Origin: Nocardia grenadensis NBRC 108939
GTDB taxonomy: Bacteria; Actinomycetota; Actinomycetes; Mycobacteriales; Mycobacteriaceae
Direction of reading: 5' to 3'
Length of the DNA stretch: 64,000 nucleotides
NCBI RefSeq assembly: GCF_001613445.1
Contig: NZ_BDCJ01000002.1
Span: forward strand, 186,001-250,000
Part shown: in pieces, positions 16,636-24,183 of the stretch
Position numbering within the stretch: the stretch's first letter is position 1
Layout of the letters: each line of letters begins with the position of its first letter
Translations under genes and position numbers: made by a program
The notes under the pieces: generated by a model
The model's database searches: none
Told to the model about the DNA's origin: nothing
Seen by the model: the letters and a program-made list of their open reading frames with translations, nothing else

Positions 16636-18126
16636 TCAGCCGGCCCGGCCGTACAGATAGTCGTCGAGGGGGAACCGTACCGCCTCGCGGTGCGCGTTGA
16701 CCGTGCTGGTCGGGCGCAGCAGCGCCGCCTCGCCGTGCTGGTTGAAGTAGTAGCTGCGGGCAGTGGCGCAGTCGCCACCGTAGAACACCGAAGAACCGAG
16801 CTTACCGGTGACGCGGTCCAGGAATTCGGTGTTGGCGCGGGCACTGACCTCGAAGGTGGTCTCACCGCGGCGGGCCAGCTCCCCGAAGAGCCTGGCCATA
16901 TGTTTCATCTGTGCCTCGATGGTGGTGAAGTAGGACAGGCCGCTGTAGGAGTAGGGGCTGTTGAGGCTGAGGAAGTTCGGGAATTTCGGCACGGTGATGC
17001 CTTCATAGGCCTGGAACCGGTTGTCCCGCCAGAATTTCCCGAGGTCCACTCCGTCGCGGCCGATGATCTCGATGGCCGGGAAGTTCACATCCCAGAGGTT
17101 GAATCCGGTGGCCAGCACGAGCGTGTCGATCTCGGTCTTCGTGCCGGCAGCGGTGACTATCCCGTCCGGTTCGATTCGATCGATACCGCCGGTCTCCAAC
17201 CGGACGTGCGGTTCGTTGAAGGTTGCGAAGTAGCGGTTGGAGAAGGTCGGGCGTTTACAGCCGAAATCGTAGTCGGGGGTGAGCTGCTCCCGCGTCCGCT
17301 TGTCGTGGACCTGGGCACGCAGATGCGCCTTGGCCAGCAGCGCCGCCGCCTTGTTCAAGGGTTTGGCCTGCTTGTAATGCAGGACTCCGATCACCATGAG
17401 CGCTTCCAGCGCGGTGGTATTGGCCAGCCGCGCGGCCTTCTGGGTGACCGGGACCCGGGTGAACAGGCGCTGCACCGCGGGCGGGATTGGCATATCGACC
17501 TTGGGCACCACCCAGATCGGAGTGCGCTGGAACACGGTGAGTTCGCGGGCCCGGTCCGCGACCTCGGGGACGAGTTGCACGCTGGTGGCGCCGGTGCCCA
17601 CGATCGCGACCCGGCGGTCGGTGAGGTCGTAGGTATCGTCCCAGGCGGTGGTGTGGACGATCTTGCCGGCGAAGGTATCGATACCGGGGAACGGCGGGGT
17701 GTAGGGCTGGGAGAGAAAACCGGTCGCGGTCAGTAGATAGCGCGCGGTGAGCGTATCGCCGCCGGCGACGGTGACCACCCAGTACTGGTGCTCGGCGTCC
17801 CAGTGAGCGCTCTCGACGGAGGTACCGAAACGCATCCGCTCGCGGAGGCCGTACTTCTCGGCGACGTGCTCGGCGTACTTCTTCAGCTCCGCGCCCGGTG
17901 CGAACAGGCGCGACCAGTTCGGGTTCGGTTCGAAGGAATAGGAGTAGGTCACCGAGGCGATATCGACGGCCAGGCCGGGGTAGCGGTTGACGTGCCAGGT
18001 GCCCCCGAGATCGGATTCGCGTTCGAGGATCACGTAGTCGTGCAGGCCGAGGCGGTCGAGCTGGATACCGGCCCCCATACCACCGAACCCCGCGCCGACC
18101 ACGACGGCGTCGTATCGAGGTGTCAC
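16636..18126 (-). CDS. Baeyer-Villiger-type flavin monooxygenase
   Basis: A 496-residue FAD/NADPH monooxygenase. The first Rossmann motif GAGFGG is at 11-16 and GGTWHVNRYPG at 41-51. The BVMO fingerprint FAGKIVHTTAW at 152-162 keeps the key Phe, Gly, His and Trp. The second Rossmann motif GTGATS is at 177-182, and an A-T-G-F motif follows further on. Type I BVMOs turn ketones into esters or lactones; cyclic or steroid ketones are common substrates in this phylum. The start is GTG 18126, with AGGAGG at 18133-18138 (minus strand). Divergent from a TetR gene whose operator lies in between. It is a second, intact relative of the truncated gene at the left edge. Confidence 0.93.
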   Translation of the reverse strand: MTPRYDAVVVGAGFGGMGAGIQLDRLGLHDYVILERESDLGGTWHVNRYPGLAVDIASVTYSYSFEPNPNWSRLFAPGAELKKYAEHVAEKYGLRERMRFGTSVESAHWDAEHQYWVVTVAGGDTLTARYLLTATGFLSQPYTPPFPGIDTFAGKIVHTTAWDDTYDLTDRRVAIVGTGATSVQLVPEVADRARELTVFQRTPIWVVPKVDMPIPPAVQRLFTRVPVTQKAARLANTTALEALMVIGVLHYKQAKPLNKAAALLAKAHLRAQVHDKRTREQLTPDYDFGCKRPTFSNRYFATFNEPHVRLETGGIDRIEPDGIVTAAGTKTEIDTLVLATGFNLWDVNFPAIEIIGRDGVDLGKFWRDNRFQAYEGITVPKFPNFLSLNSPYSYSGLSYFTTIEAQMKHMARLFGELARRGETTFEVSARANTEFLDRVTGKLGSSVFYGGDCATARSYYFNQHGEAALLRPTSTVNAHREAVRFPLDDYLYGRAG

Positions 18127-18164
18127 GCCGAACCTCCTGCTGCTCCGCTGAACGATTCATCACA

Positions 18165-18180
18165 GAATGACACATCATTC
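18165..18180. promoter_or_regulatory. Perfect palindromic operator GAATGA-CACA-TCATTC
   Basis: A 16-bp perfect inverted repeat (6-bp arms, 4-nt centre) lies between the divergent monooxygenase and TetR genes. A -10-like TATCAT (18196-18201) then precedes GTG 18209 by 7 nt. The dyad would sit at about -44 to -29 of that promoter, a good position for TetR repression. Confidence 0.7.
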
Positions 18181-18208
18181 CGTTTCTGATGACGATATCA
18201 TCGGGGGC

Positions 18209-18832
18209 GTGACGAAGCCACCGACGCGGGCCGAACGCCGTAAGGCCGAGCTACGCCAGGAGATCATCGATACCGCCTTCGTCTGTTTCGCCGAGAAGGG
18301 TTACCACGCGACCGGGATCGCCGATATCGCGTCCCAGCTGGGCATCGGCCACGGCACCTTCTACCGCTACTTCAGCAATAAGCGCGACATCATCGACCAC
18401 GTGATCGACGACCTGGCGGCCCGGATCATCGACGCGCTCGGGACCGACAACGCGCCCGATGCCGCGACCGGCCTGGACCAGTATCGGGAGCAGATCGATC
18501 GGATCGGTGCCGCACTCACCCGTATCCTCATCGAGGATCGGCGCGTGGCCCAGTTGCTGCTGTTCCACGCGACCGGTATCGACGACGAACTCACCACGCG
18601 TCTCTACGGGCTGCTCGATACCGCCGACGCGCTGACCGCCGGATACCTCGACCACGGCGTCGAACTGGGCTATCTGCGCGCCGATCTCGACACGATCAAC
18701 ACCGCCCGGGCGGTGACGGGCATGCTGCTCGCCGGGGTGGTGCACGGGCTGCGCGATCCGGACGAGGCGGCCATCGGCGCGTTGAACAAGGCGATCCGGC
18801 GGCTGCTGGTCGACGGAGTCCGCAAGGACTGA
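18209..18832 (+). CDS. TetR/AcrR family transcriptional regulator
   Basis: A 207-residue regulator, with HTH about residues 20-65 (EIIDTAFVCFAEKGYHATGI, then LGIGHGTFYRYFSNKRDII). The C-terminal domain is of the common ligand-binding type. I chose GTG 18209 and not the in-frame ATG 18167, because that ATG lies inside the palindromic operator and TATCAT at 18196-18201 fits a leaderless transcript starting at the GTG. It is divergent from the BVMO gene, which it most likely represses. Confidence 0.88.
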   Translation: MTKPPTRAERRKAELRQEIIDTAFVCFAEKGYHATGIADIASQLGIGHGTFYRYFSNKRDIIDHVIDDLAARIIDALGTDNAPDAATGLDQYREQIDRIGAALTRILIEDRRVAQLLLFHATGIDDELTTRLYGLLDTADALTAGYLDHGVELGYLRADLDTINTARAVTGMLLAGVVHGLRDPDEAAIGALNKAIRRLLVDGVRKD

Positions 18833-18906
18833 TGCCGCGGTGCTGCGGTAATTCTCACCGCCGCGCTACCCGGAGCACCGGCGGGTGTGCGCATACAGTG
18901 GGAAAT

Positions 18907-20073
18907 ATGTCGCCGTTGGACGAATGGCATCCGTCCACCGTCGCGGACTGGAGTGACGAACGTCGCCGGGCCAGGTTGCGCGAGACGCGCCCGGGCCACG
19001 GATGGAAGACGTTGCGTCGCACCAGACTGGCGTTGTTTCGGGTAGCCGCACTGTTGATGATCATCGGGATCGCGTTCGCACAATACTGGGAGCACGATAT
19101 CGAGCCGGAGCGTATGCGCCTCGCGCTGACCGAGCCCGCGCTGTTACCGATCGCCGAACCCGTGGACCCCGGTAAACGCGATACCGCCGTCGTGGATCTG
19201 GTCGGGCTGGGCAATCTCAATGCCAGCGATACGGCCGCCGCGCTGCCGGCGCTGCGCGAGATGGGCGCGGTCTGGGCGATCCGGTACGACAACCGCGGTA
19301 TCGACACCGAGGTGATCGCCGACCTGATCGTCCGGGCCGCGGCCATGTCGGGAGTACGCAATATCGTGCTGACCGGGCACAGTATGGGCGGGGTCATCGC
19401 GCTCGAGGTCGCCGAGCACATCCATCTCGGCAGCGACCGCAGATTGGTGGGAGTGCTGCTGGACTGCACGCCACTGGATCTCGACGCGGTCCGCCCGGAG
19501 AGTCGTGGTCTGGGGGAGGACATGGTGCGCTGGATGGGCTGGCTGCCCGGTGCGCGGGAGAGCCGGGGATTGCGCGCCGCGGTGGAAACTTATGCGCGCC
19601 GGGAGAATTTCGTCGACCACAACGGTGTTCCGGGTATCCGGTTCGGGGAATTCCGGGAAGCGGTGGGGCGGGTGCTGCGGGACAAGATACTCAATGCCGA
19701 CGCCGCCAGCAACGGCTTGATCGAGGCCCAGTTCCTGGCGATCGTGGCCGGTGGCGCGACCGACGATCTGCGTTCATTGTCCGGGCCCGCGCACGGCAAA
19801 CCGCGGCCGGCCATCGTTTTCATCCGCCCGCACGACGGGAGCCGGGACCGGGTGGTGGATGTCGCGCGTACCCAGGAGGTCCTGATCGACAAGGTCGGGG
19901 GGGTGAACGGGAATCTGCTGGTGGTGAAACCGCGGGGCACCGGGCACGCGAATCCGCGGCAGCGCCCCGCCGAATACAACAAGGTGATCGCGCAGCAGGT
20001 GCTGCCGTTCGTGGAGCGGTACCAGGCGCGGATCAGCAGTGTCGCCGGCGCAGTGCCGGCCTGGCATCGGTAA
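18907..20073 (+). CDS. Membrane-anchored alpha/beta-hydrolase
   Basis: A 388-residue protein starting MSPLDEWHPSTVADWSDERR. One transmembrane segment lies near residues 43-58 (LFRVAALLMIIGIAFA), and the hydrolase domain follows on the outside. The nucleophile elbow is LTGHSMGGVIALE; an acid is likely in FIRPHDGSRDRVVD, and the catalytic His in GTGHANPRQRPAEY. An upstream in-frame ATG at 18832 would add 25 unlikely residues and overlap the TetR stop; ATG 18907 matches the gene's character better. It may be co-transcribed with the TetR gene. The substrate is unknown. Confidence 0.82.
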   Translation: MSPLDEWHPSTVADWSDERRRARLRETRPGHGWKTLRRTRLALFRVAALLMIIGIAFAQYWEHDIEPERMRLALTEPALLPIAEPVDPGKRDTAVVDLVGLGNLNASDTAAALPALREMGAVWAIRYDNRGIDTEVIADLIVRAAAMSGVRNIVLTGHSMGGVIALEVAEHIHLGSDRRLVGVLLDCTPLDLDAVRPESRGLGEDMVRWMGWLPGARESRGLRAAVETYARRENFVDHNGVPGIRFGEFREAVGRVLRDKILNADAASNGLIEAQFLAIVAGGATDDLRSLSGPAHGKPRPAIVFIRPHDGSRDRVVDVARTQEVLIDKVGGVNGNLLVVKPRGTGHANPRQRPAEYNKVIAQQVLPFVERYQARISSVAGAVPAWHR

Positions 20074-20077
20074 CGCC

Positions 20078-20102
20078 CGGTCACCCGGCCGGACCGTGAC
20101 CG
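20078..20102. terminator. Short hairpin between convergent genes
   Basis: CGGTCAC (20078-20084) pairs with GTGACCG (20096-20102), with a self-complementary CCGG/CCGG inside. It fills nearly the whole 33-bp gap between the hydrolase and the TetR gene. Confidence 0.45.
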
Positions 20103-20106
20103 ACGA

Positions 20107-20679
20107 TCAACGGGCCGAGGCGATCTCCGGAACCGGTCCGGTCAGGTAGCGCTGGATCGTCGGCCCCAGCCAGGCGATGACCTCCGGCCGGGTCATATCG
20201 GCCACCGGCGGAAACGCGAGGATAAAACGGCACAGCGCCATACCCAGGATCTGGGACGCCGCCAAACCGGCGCGCGTGGGCGCCTCCCGGGGGTCGTCCC
20301 CGGCTTTCGCGAGCACCGGCCCCAGCTGTGTCGCGAAGATCGATCGCATCCGGTCGGCCGCCACCGGATTGGTGACTCCGGCACGCAGCAGGATCAGCAG
20401 TGTTTCGTCGCGCTCCCAGCGGTCGAGGAAGTGCGCCACCAGGGCGGGGCCGATCCGGTCGGGGGGCACCTCCGTCAGATCCGGTAGCTCAAGATCGAAT
20501 TCGGCCGCCGCCGCGAACAGTCGTTCCTTGTTGCCGTAGTACCGCATCACCATGGCCGGGTCGATGTCGGCGTCGGCGGCGATCGCCCGGATCGTCGCCC
20601 GGTCGTAGCCGTCGGCGGCGAAGCGTTCGCGGGCCGCGGTGAGGATGACCGCCTTCGTCTCTTCCGAGGTCCTTCTCAT
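20107..20679 (-). CDS. TetR/AcrR family transcriptional regulator
   Basis: A 190-residue regulator starting MRRTSEETKAVILTAARERF. The HTH includes GYDRATIRAIAADADIDPAM and VMRYYGNKERLF. The C-terminal domain (TNPVAADRMRSIFATQLGPV; GMALCRFILAFPP) is of the TetR_C type common in actinobacterial repressors. On the minus strand a -10-like TACACT (20687-20692) ends 7 nt before the ATG, so the transcript may be leaderless. Upstream TTG/ATG extensions would run through the operators and are rejected. It probably represses itself and the divergent FAD-monooxygenase operon. Confidence 0.9.
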   Translation of the reverse strand: MRRTSEETKAVILTAARERFAADGYDRATIRAIAADADIDPAMVMRYYGNKERLFAAAAEFDLELPDLTEVPPDRIGPALVAHFLDRWERDETLLILLRAGVTNPVAADRMRSIFATQLGPVLAKAGDDPREAPTRAGLAASQILGMALCRFILAFPPVADMTRPEVIAWLGPTIQRYLTGPVPEIASAR

Positions 20680-20695
20680 GCCAACAAGTGTAGGC

Positions 20696-20751
20696 CAACA
20701 GCTGTTGACAAGAAATCTGAACCGGCCTAACGTTGATGCCAACAAATGTTG
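20696..20751 (+). promoter_or_regulatory. Promoter flanked by two perfect TetR-type operators
   Basis: CAACAGCTGTTG (20696-20707) and CAACAAATGTTG (20740-20751) are perfect 12-bp palindromes sharing CAACA/TGTTG arms. Between them lies a near-consensus promoter: TTGACA (20705-20710), 17-nt spacer, TAACGT (20728-20733). Operator 1 overlaps the -35 and operator 2 covers the expected start site near 20740, so repressor binding would block the promoter from both sides. Confidence 0.75.
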
Positions 20752-20774
20752 ACCTCTTGAGGGCAGGTGAGACG

Positions 20775-21920
20775 ATGACCACCGAAATCGCAGATGTCCT
20801 GATCGTCGGCGCGGGCCCGGTCGGTCTCACCGCCGCCGTCGTACTGACCCGGCTCGGCCACGATGTCGTGATCGTCGACAGCCAGGCCGAAGGTGCGAAC
20901 ACCTCCCGGGCGGCGGTCGTCCACCCCCACACCCTCGAACTGCTCGAGCCCTATGGGGTGACGCAGTCATTGGTCGATCGCGGCCTTCACACCCCGGACT
21001 TCACCATCCGGGACCGGGACCAGGTGCTGATCGCCGTCCCCTTCGACCGACTCCCCACTGTCTACCCCTACACGCTGATGATCTCGCAGGCCGATACCGA
21101 GAAATTCCTCCTACGCCGGCTGACCGAACTCGGGGTGCCGGTGCGGCGCCCCGTCGAGGTGACCACGGTGATCCAGGACGCCGACCTGGTGACGGTCGCC
21201 CTCTCCGATGGAGCCCAGCTCCGCGCCCGCTACCTGATCGGCGCCGACGGTCTGCACAGCACGGTGCGCGACCAGGCCGGTATCGGCTTCATCGGCGGCA
21301 GTTATGCCGAATCGTTCAGCCTGGCCGATGTACGGGTCTCCGGCGGGGTCCCCAAGGACGAGGTGATCCTGTACTTCTCCCCGGCCGGGCTGATCGTCGT
21401 GGCACCGCTGCCCGACGGTATATACCGGATCGTGGCCACCGTGGACGAGGCACCGCACGAGCCCGACGTCGCCTTCGTGCAACGGCTGCTGGACGAACGC
21501 GGCCCGAAGGCTCAGCCGGCGGTGGTCGAGGAAGTCGTCTGGGGCTCCCGCTTCCGCGTGCACCACCGTATCGCCGAGCGTTTCCGGGACGGTCGCATCC
21601 TGCTGGCAGGCGACGCCGCCCATGTGCACTCACCGGCCGGTGGACAGGGAATGAATCTCGGCATCGAAGACGCGGTCACCGCCGCGACGACCCTGGCCCG
21701 GGTGCTGCGCGGCGAGTCACCGACACTGCTCGACGAGCACGCCGCGGCCCGGCGGCGCAATACCGAGTCGGTGGTCGCGATCGCCGGCCGGCTCACCTCG
21801 CTGGCAACGATGCCGGCCGCGGTGCGCCCGTTCCGCAATATCGCCATGCGCCTCGCGGGCCGGACGGCCTTGGTGCGTAACAAGCTGGCCTGGCGGTTGT
21901 CGGGTCTCGACCGTAGCTGA
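20775..21920 (+). CDS. FAD-dependent aromatic-ring-type monooxygenase (PHBH fold)
   Basis: A 381-residue class A flavoprotein hydroxylase. It has the Rossmann motif GAGPVG at 12-17, the D-G motif GADGLHSTVR, and the G-D motif LLAGDAAHVHSPAGGQGMN. This class hydroxylates phenols, polyketides or antibiotics such as rifamycin and tetracycline using NAD(P)H. The extra C-terminal thioredoxin-like domain of some phenol hydroxylases is absent. ATG 20775 is used because an upstream in-frame ATG at 20733 lies inside the promoter/operator. First gene of an operon with the unknown 246-residue protein; divergent from its likely repressor. An antibiotic-modifying role is possible but unproven. Confidence 0.9.
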   Translation: MTTEIADVLIVGAGPVGLTAAVVLTRLGHDVVIVDSQAEGANTSRAAVVHPHTLELLEPYGVTQSLVDRGLHTPDFTIRDRDQVLIAVPFDRLPTVYPYTLMISQADTEKFLLRRLTELGVPVRRPVEVTTVIQDADLVTVALSDGAQLRARYLIGADGLHSTVRDQAGIGFIGGSYAESFSLADVRVSGGVPKDEVILYFSPAGLIVVAPLPDGIYRIVATVDEAPHEPDVAFVQRLLDERGPKAQPAVVEEVVWGSRFRVHHRIAERFRDGRILLAGDAAHVHSPAGGQGMNLGIEDAVTAATTLARVLRGESPTLLDEHAAARRRNTESVVAIAGRLTSLATMPAAVRPFRNIAMRLAGRTALVRNKLAWRLSGLDRS

Positions 21921-21953
21921 CCCCAGACTCGCTCGAACCAAAGGAGTACGACA

Positions 21954-22694
21954 GTGGAAATCGTCAACGACCGGCTCGCCGTACAGGCCCACCTCACCAC
22001 TCCCACCGACTCGGGCTTCCTGCTCCTGGCCGCCGAGGTCGGTGGCTGGGCCGGCCCGTTCGCTCTGCCGTCACGAGCGCGCCGGCGGGTGCTGGACCAG
22101 GCCGGCGGCCTGTGCGCGCACCTGCTGCGGCGCGCAGATGTCGCTGAGGCGACGGTGTTCCGGGCCGCTCTGCGACCGCCGGGCGAAGGCACGCCACTGC
22201 TGCGTCGCCGCGGTATCCGCCCGGCGCGCTTCGATGTGGTCGTGCTGGTGCGGGCGGAGAGTGTTCCGGCCGCCGAAGCGCTGCGTGCCGAACCGGTCTG
22301 GCGCAAGCTGGCTGGGTTGTTCGACGGTGCGGCGCGCCACACACGGGTGACCGCCGCGAGCAACGCTGCTCGGATCGCCGACGTCGACCACAATGCCGAC
22401 AGTTGGTTCCTGTTCAACTATTTCCACGGCGACGACCGGGAGACCGTCTTCGATGTCTGGCAGTACACCGCGGGCTGGTTCCAGCGCGAGACATCGCTGT
22501 CGGATTCGGCGTTGATGCAGCCGTTGCCGGGAGAGTTCGACGATTACAGCCTGGTGAACCATGCGAGCTGGCCCGCGCTGCGCACCTTCCTGCCGGCTCT
22601 GCTGTTGCGGCGGTCGTTCCGCTCGTTCGTCCTGGCCAACTTCGCCGCGAACGGAGTCGCCGCTCAGCCGATCATCTACCGCCGGACGTGCTGA
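21954..22694 (+). CDS. Conserved-looking hypothetical partner of the FAD monooxygenase
   Basis: A 246-residue soluble protein starting at GTG 21954, with AAAGGAG at 21940-21946. I recognise no family with confidence. Two halves look similar in design: [18 protein letters not shown] and [12 protein letters not shown] are reminiscent of strands in ferredoxin-like dimeric alpha/beta-barrel (EthD/Dabb) domains. The C-terminus has [19 protein letters not shown]. It starts 33 bp after the monooxygenase gene and shares its TetR-controlled promoter, so it probably acts on the same compound. Confidence 0.65.
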   Translation: MEIVNDRLAVQAHLTTPTDSGFLLLAAEVGGWAGPFALPSRARRRVLDQAGGLCAHLLRRADVAEATVFRAALRPPGEGTPLLRRRGIRPARFDVVVLVRAESVPAAEALRAEPVWRKLAGLFDGAARHTRVTAASNAARIADVDHNADSWFLFNYFHGDDRETVFDVWQYTAGWFQRETSLSDSALMQPLPGEFDDYSLVNHASWPALRTFLPALLLRRSFRSFVLANFAANGVAAQPIIYRRTC

Positions 22695-22713
22695 CCGCCC
22701 GGTGGGCATCCGC

Positions 22714-24171
22714 TCACGCCTCGTCGGCATCCGGGGTGCCCGCGGGCTCGCCCTCGGCGCGGGGCAGTGGCAGCCATACCGTGAAACGGGTGTCGCCGGG
22801 CCGTGAATCCACCCGGATGTCCCCGCTGTGTTTATCGACGACGATGCGGAACGAGATATCGAGGCCGAGCCCGGTGCCCTCGCCGACCGGTTTGGTGGTG
22901 AAGAACGGCTCGAAGATGCGGCTCCGCACCTCGGCCGGGATCCCGGGCCCGGTATCGGCGACCACGATGACCGCGCAGTTGTTCTCGAGCCGGGTGCTCA
23001 GGGTCAATCTCCCCCTGCCCGCCATCGCGTACACCGCGTTGTCGATCAGGTTCGTCCACACCTGGTTGAGTTCGGCGGCGTAGCAGGGCACTGGGGGGAG
23101 GGTGCGGTCGTAGTCCTTGACCACCTCGATCGAGTCACCGATCTTGCGGCTGAGCATCACCAGTGTGCTGTCCAGGAGCTCGTGCAGGTCCACCACCTGG
23201 AATGGAGCCCGGTCCATTTGAGAGTACTGCTTGGCCGCGTCCACCAGAGTCGAGATGCGCGTGGTGGAATCGGCGATCTCGTTCATCAGCAGTTCGGTCT
23301 CGATGGTGTAGTTCAGCCAGCGGAACGCCCCCTCGAGCACCTGGGACGTGCAGCCCTCCAGGGTGGCGGCCACGCGTTCGAGCCAATCGGTGTCGAACCC
23401 GGCCTGGACATAGTTCGGTGCCAGTTCCCAGCCGTCGCGGATCCCGTGGTCGTCGAGCCATTCGCCGAGCAGGTCCTCCCGGTCGGCCGCCTCGAGCGGG
23501 GACAGTTCCGGCGCCTTGGCGACCTGGGCGGCCGCCTCCTCCTGCAACCGGACCAGGGTCTCCAGGACCACGGTATCGAATTTGCCCTGCGCCATCATGG
23601 CGAGTTTGTGGCGCATCCCCGCGATCCGGTCGCGCAGGCCCGAGGTCGCCCGGACCGCGGCCGCGGCCGGATTGTTCAGTTCGTGGGTCAGCCCCGCCGA
23701 CAGCGAGCCCAGGGCGAGCAGTCGCTCCCGCTGGGCGATCCGCGCGTTGGTGTTGCGGTTACCGAAGAACGCGCCCTCGAGCAGATGGACCGCCATCGGG
23801 AACCAGCTGTGCATCATCCGGGAGAAGATCTGCGCGTCCAGCACATAGAACCGCGACGTCCGGGTCACGTAGAGCGTGGTGCTGTAATGGGTCTCGGCCC
23901 GCTCGCCCAGATACGCCGTCCACGCGCCCGCATAGGAGCCTCGATGGTCGGTGTGCACCATCTCGATCTCCCGCCCCCCGGACAGTTTGGTGAGTCGCAC
24001 CTCACCGTCCATGAGCACGTAGAAGCAGGTCGCCGGATCGCCCTCCTGGTACACCGGACCCGGCTCGACGGTTTCGATGCGGCCGTCGGCGCACAACCAA
24101 TCCAGTTGCCGATCGTCGAGTTTCTCGAACAGGAACAGCGACCGCAGTTCGGCGGGATCGCAGATGCTCAT
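22714..24171 (-). CDS. Histidine kinase with N-terminal cyclic-nucleotide-binding-type domain
   Basis: A 485-residue soluble sensor. Residues about 8-125 form a CAP/cNMP-binding-like beta-barrel ([20 protein letters not shown]). The dimerisation helix carries His163 in [18 protein letters not shown]. An unusually long helical insertion of about 130 residues follows before the ATPase. The N box is [16 protein letters not shown]1 [17 protein letters not shown] and G2 GTGLGLDIS. There is no transmembrane segment, so it senses a cytoplasmic signal. It lies 12 bp downstream of the receiver/thioredoxin-reductase fusion gene, which is its obvious phosphotransfer partner. Confidence 0.9.
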   Translation of the reverse strand: MSICDPAELRSLFLFEKLDDRQLDWLCADGRIETVEPGPVYQEGDPATCFYVLMDGEVRLTKLSGGREIEMVHTDHRGSYAGAWTAYLGERAETHYSTTLYVTRTSRFYVLDAQIFSRMMHSWFPMAVHLLEGAFFGNRNTNARIAQRERLLALGSLSAGLTHELNNPAAAAVRATSGLRDRIAGMRHKLAMMAQGKFDTVVLETLVRLQEEAAAQVAKAPELSPLEAADREDLLGEWLDDHGIRDGWELAPNYVQAGFDTDWLERVAATLEGCTSQVLEGAFRWLNYTIETELLMNEIADSTTRISTLVDAAKQYSQMDRAPFQVVDLHELLDSTLVMLSRKIGDSIEVVKDYDRTLPPVPCYAAELNQVWTNLIDNAVYAMAGRGRLTLSTRLENNCAVIVVADTGPGIPAEVRSRIFEPFFTTKPVGEGTGLGLDISFRIVVDKHSGDIRVDSRPGDTRFTVWLPLPRAEGEPAGTPDADEA

Positions 24172-24183
24172 TCTCGGTCTCCT

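Noticed and set aside
18167..18208. Extended N-terminus of the TetR protein from ATG 18167
   Set aside because: The ATG lies within the perfect operator and upstream of the -10 element, so it would not be transcribed or translated.
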